Shown here: one piece after another, positions 63,871-64,000 of the stretch
Layout of the letters: each line of letters opens with the position of its first letter
Position numbering within the stretch: the first letter of the stretch is position 1
From: Pegoplata infirma
Lineage: Eukaryota > Arthropoda > Insecta > Diptera > Anthomyiidae
DNA length: 64,000 nucleotides
Assembly: GCA_963921195.1 (NCBI GenBank)
Contig: OY992537.1
Span: forward strand, 58,862,313 to 58,926,312
Reading direction: 5' to 3'
Made by a program: the position numbers and the translations under genes
The notes under the pieces: model-generated
Told to the model about the DNA's origin: nothing
Databases searched by the model: none
What the model saw: the letters and a program-made list of their open reading frames with translations, nothing else

Positions 63871-64000
63871 TAAAAATATAAAAAATCCATCATCCCGTGA
63901 ACTTTTCGTTTAGAAAACCTCAAAGATTACACTGTGACACAATTGAAGGGTCATTTCTTAGGGCCTCAACCAAACCAAAACAGTTTGAAAGTACTTGTGT
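63871..64000. other. Window edge, nothing recognised
   Basis: No feature supported. Confidence 0.4.

Overview
This window looks like nuclear DNA from an insect, most likely a true fly and probably a calyptrate such as a blow fly, flesh fly or house-fly relative. The grounds are the very high A+T content (about three quarters by eye), the dense mosaic of small DNA transposons, Tc1/mariner-type transposase remnants, and dispersed DINE-1/Helentron-like elements with GTCC-rich blocks and box sequences that resemble the Drosophila INE-1 style. The taxonomic call is inference. I found no convincing host exon, no rRNA or tRNA gene, no CRISPR array and no intact protein gene; almost all open frames are short, low-complexity or lie inside repeats. 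The window reads as an intergenic or very long intronic transposon graveyard.

Layout. 1-2.3 kb: a 35-bp palindromic minisatellite split by two terminal-inverted-repeat (TIR) elements. 2.3-3.1 kb: a palindromic element built from two facing mariner C-terminal coding fragments. 4.1-5.7 kb: nested elements, including a hAT-type MITE with an 8-bp target-site duplication (TSD). 6.0-9.6 kb: a T-rich composite repeat, then two foldback elements, the second 2 kb long. 10.7-17.3 kb: hAT-type elements, minisatellite, a Tc1-type element and a direct-repeat element. 17.3-24.9 kb: nested TIR elements, a palindrome of 165-bp repeats and further hAT-type insertions. 25-32 kb: nested CACTC-type elements, with one four-level stack ending in a deleted mariner. 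33-35 kb: one hAT-type MITE inside another. 36-43.6 kb: Helentron-like copies and minisatellite arrays. 44.3-48.1 kb: an onion of TIR elements and an inverted copy of its inner layer. 49-54.6 kb: minisatellites and CACTC-type elements. 54.6-62.2 kb: a CACTC-type element split by a 5.7-kb hAT-type element. 62.4-63.3 kb: two separate insertions of one 328-bp MITE.

How the parts fit. The insertions can be ordered because many sit inside copies of other repeats whose uninterrupted relatives also lie in the window, giving within-window empty-site controls. Families can be separated by TSD: 8 bp for hAT-type, TA for Tc1/mariner and CACTC-type, TAA for one Harbinger-like MITE, and a 2-bp duplication of any sequence for two families (TIRs CCCAGCA and CACACAAAA). 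A recurring theme is palindrome-bearing tandem arrays carried within DNA transposons: a 35-bp unit, a 37-bp unit, a roughly 22-bp unit and a CATATATG unit.
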